Source: an uncultured Gammaproteobacteria bacterium (GTDB lineage: Bacteria; Pseudomonadota; Gammaproteobacteria; Chromatiales; Chromatiaceae). Taken from it: a stretch of 6,312 nucleotides of DNA. Positions 5,799 through 6,312 of this stretch are shown one piece after another. The translations under genes were made by a program, and so were the position numbers. The DNA is taken from assembly GCA_937926265.1 (NCBI GenBank), contig CALAZS010000152.1, positions 1 through 6,312 of the forward strand, in the 5' to 3' direction. Within the stretch, counting starts at the first letter, position 1. Each line of letters begins with the position of its first letter. The notes beneath the pieces are model-generated. The model did not search any database. It was not told the DNA's origin and saw only the letters and a list, made by a program, of their open reading frames with translations.

Positions 5799-5830
5799 GG
5801 GAGCACTCCTGTTTACGACTTCTAATATTA

Positions 5831-5857
5831 ATGACGGCTAAAATGTTAAAAAGTTGA
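5831..5857 (-). promoter_or_regulatory. candidate flagellar sigma-28 (FliA) promoter
   Basis: On the minus strand TCAACTTT (5857-5850), an 11-base spacer and GCCGTCAT (5838-5831) match the sigma-28 pattern T(A/C)AAGTTT-N11-GCCGATAA in spacing, at seven of eight -35 bases and at the GCCG core. The -10 tail is imperfect. The transcript would start about 25 bases before the ATG at 5798, leaving room for the AGGAG. Confidence 0.5.
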
Positions 5858-5898
5858 GAAATCTGAGAAATTTGTTCCTAAAAGATTTATTTAAAAAA

Positions 5899-5946
5899 TT
5901 GACCCAGATCAATGTCGACCAGATCAGCTGAGACTATATTATTGAC
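5899..5946 (+). promoter_or_regulatory. candidate class II FNR/Anr-dependent promoter
   Basis: TTGACCCAGATCAA (5899-5912) matches the FNR/Anr consensus TTGAT-N4-ATCAA at nine of ten positions. On the plus strand TATATT (5935-5940) is a good -10, predicting a start near 5947. The FNR box centre (5905.5) then falls at -41.5, the standard class II activator position, and no consensus -35 is present, as expected for an activator-dependent promoter. CCAGATCA is repeated at 5904-5911 and 5919-5926. The box also lies upstream of the divergent YjfB-like gene. Confidence 0.5.
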
Positions 5947-6039
5947 AGTGCCTACTGATACTGTAGGTTCAGCATCAGGTTGTAGAGATGGTGCAAAGAG
6001 ACCTAACCCTGCCTTCCAAAAGCAGGGTTTCGTCTTTTT
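5947..6039 (+). ncRNA. candidate FNR-controlled small RNA, about 90 nt
   Basis: Starting at the predicted FNR-dependent start near 5947, the transcript would have a 5' stem-loop (CCTAC 5951-5955 with GTAGG 5963-5967, seven-base loop), a mostly unpaired middle (about 5968-6004, including CAGCATCAGGTTGTAGAG) and a terminator hairpin. This is the usual layout of Hfq-dependent small RNAs, and anaerobic FNR-activated ones such as E. coli FnrS are known. I see no sequence similarity to FnrS. A 73-codon frame runs across the area but has no ribosome site and a poor composition, so I do not call it. Readthrough into the GGA-rich RNA downstream is possible. Confidence 0.4.
6005..6039 (+). terminator. 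terminator-like hairpin of the first small RNA
   Basis: AACCCTGC (6005-6012) pairs perfectly with GCAGGGTT (6022-6029) around a nine-base loop. Five T's follow at 6035-6039, a few bases after the stem (TCGTC between), so efficiency may be moderate. Confidence 0.55.
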
Positions 6040-6060
6040 GGACATTTCAGATTTTTCCTA

Positions 6061-6089
6061 CAGACAACCATCGAATGAGTACATATTAT
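6061..6089 (+). promoter_or_regulatory. candidate sigma-70 promoter of the GGA-rich RNA
   Basis: CAGACA (6061-6066, four of six to TTGACA), a 17-base spacer and TATTAT (6084-6089, five of six to TATAAT) predict a start near G6096. No GacA/UvrY-type TGTAAG-N6-CTTACA box is seen upstream. Confidence 0.4.
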
Positions 6090-6095
6090 TAACCT

Positions 6096-6198
6096 GTCGT
6101 AAATGGAAACAGGATGTACCGCGACAAGGATAATGGATACTGGAGATGACTCCGAGCTAGAGCCCCGTTGTAGCCCCCTATTTCGGGGCTTTCTTTTT
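6096..6198 (+). ncRNA. candidate CsrA/RsmA-titrating small RNA (GGA-rich)
   Basis: Five GGA motifs lie within 40 bases (6105, 6112, 6128, 6135, 6142), including CAGGATG and ACAAGGAT, which match the CsrA/RsmA-binding elements of CsrB, RsmY and RsmZ. With a start near 6096, GTCGT (6096-6100) pairs with GCGAC (6121-6125), placing the first two GGA motifs in its loop. The third and fourth are in unpaired sequence, and the fifth is in a GGAG/CTCC stem (6142-6145 with 6150-6153). A terminator closes the RNA at about 103 nt, similar to RsmY length. Such RNAs sequester CsrA and relieve repression of its targets. A divergent CsrA-like gene lies about 1 kb away. No protein-coding frame with a ribosome site is present. 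The RNA class is inferred from motifs; no family alignment was possible. Confidence 0.5.
6161..6198 (+). terminator. intrinsic terminator with two alternative stems
   Basis: AGCCCC (6172-6177) pairs with GGGGCT (6185-6190), followed by TTCTTTTT. An upstream copy, AGCCCCG (6161-6167), can instead pair with CGGGGCT (6184-6190) with a larger loop. Either ends in the same T-rich tail. Confidence 0.8.
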
Positions 6199-6256
6199 CC
6201 TGCACACTAAAAAACCAATTTTCCAATTAGCCTTTAAAGAGAATTAAATTCCCGGA

Positions 6257-6305
6257 TATTAGTTTTTTCTAATATTTATCTTGAATTATTAGTTTTTGCT
6301 TATAT
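6257..6305. repeat. two 19-base direct repeats, 30 bases apart
   Basis: TATTAGTTTTTTCTAATAT (6257-6275) and TATTAGTTTTTGCTTATAT (6287-6305) match at 17 of 19 positions, offset by 30 bases, about three helical turns. Each also begins an ATTAG...CTAAT inverted repeat. They may be tandem regulator sites for a gene beyond the window. The region 6199-6312 has no coding frame. Confidence 0.55.
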
Positions 6306-6312
6306 ACTAATC

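Noticed and set aside
5942..5947. TTGACA as the -35 of a plus-strand promoter
   Set aside because: No -10-like hexamer occurs 16 to 18 bases downstream; the -10 at 5935-5940 with the FNR box is more coherent.
5912..6133. 73-codon plus-strand open frame
   Set aside because: No ribosome site, start inside the FNR-type box, no recognisable protein, and it crosses a terminator-like hairpin and the second RNA's promoter. The RNA interpretation fits better.

Overview
The window looks like a chromosomal piece of a moderately AT-rich gammaproteobacterium. A marine Oceanospirillales- or Alteromonadales-like lineage is my best guess, not proven. The reasons are a YebE-type DUF533 protein, a YaiI/UPF0178 protein, a CspA-type cold-shock gene with an enterobacterial-style 5' leader, an FNR/Anr-type box, a possible flagellar sigma-28 promoter and a bacterial voltage-gated sodium channel of the NavMs/NavAb kind. 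No transposase, phage gene, CRISPR array, tRNA or rRNA is visible.

Left part (1-3388): four genes in a row on the minus strand. In transcription order they are a class III nucleotide cyclase with its own N-terminal cyclic-nucleotide-binding domain, a single-domain voltage-gated sodium channel, a DUF533/TerB-like envelope protein, and a DsrE-like protein cut by the window edge. Gaps of 77 to 99 bases leave room for separate promoters, so a single operon is not certain.

Middle (3389-4740): a 640-base AT-rich intergenic region holds a tight cluster of three DnaA boxes, a perfect 24-bp palindrome, and the promoter and long leader of a plus-strand cold-shock gene. That gene ends in a strong intrinsic terminator, shared with the convergent YaiI-family gene.

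Right part (4741-6312): small genes and regulatory elements, mostly too short for ordinary gene calling. On the minus strand are a 58-aa divergent CsrA/RsmA-like protein, a 64-aa orphan protein with a perfect Shine-Dalgarno, and a 59-aa protein resembling YjfB-type motility proteins at its ends, preceded by a sigma-28-like promoter. On the plus strand are two candidate small RNAs in tandem. The first has an FNR-type box placed exactly as in a class II FNR promoter, a 5' hairpin and a terminator-like hairpin. The second is about 100 nt, has five GGA motifs in 40 nt and a terminator, and resembles CsrA-titrating RNAs of the CsrB/RsmY/RsmZ kind. A CsrA-like protein and a GGA-rich RNA about 1 kb apart, next to motility and anaerobic signals, suggest a local post-transcriptional circuit. 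That circuit is inference from motifs only.
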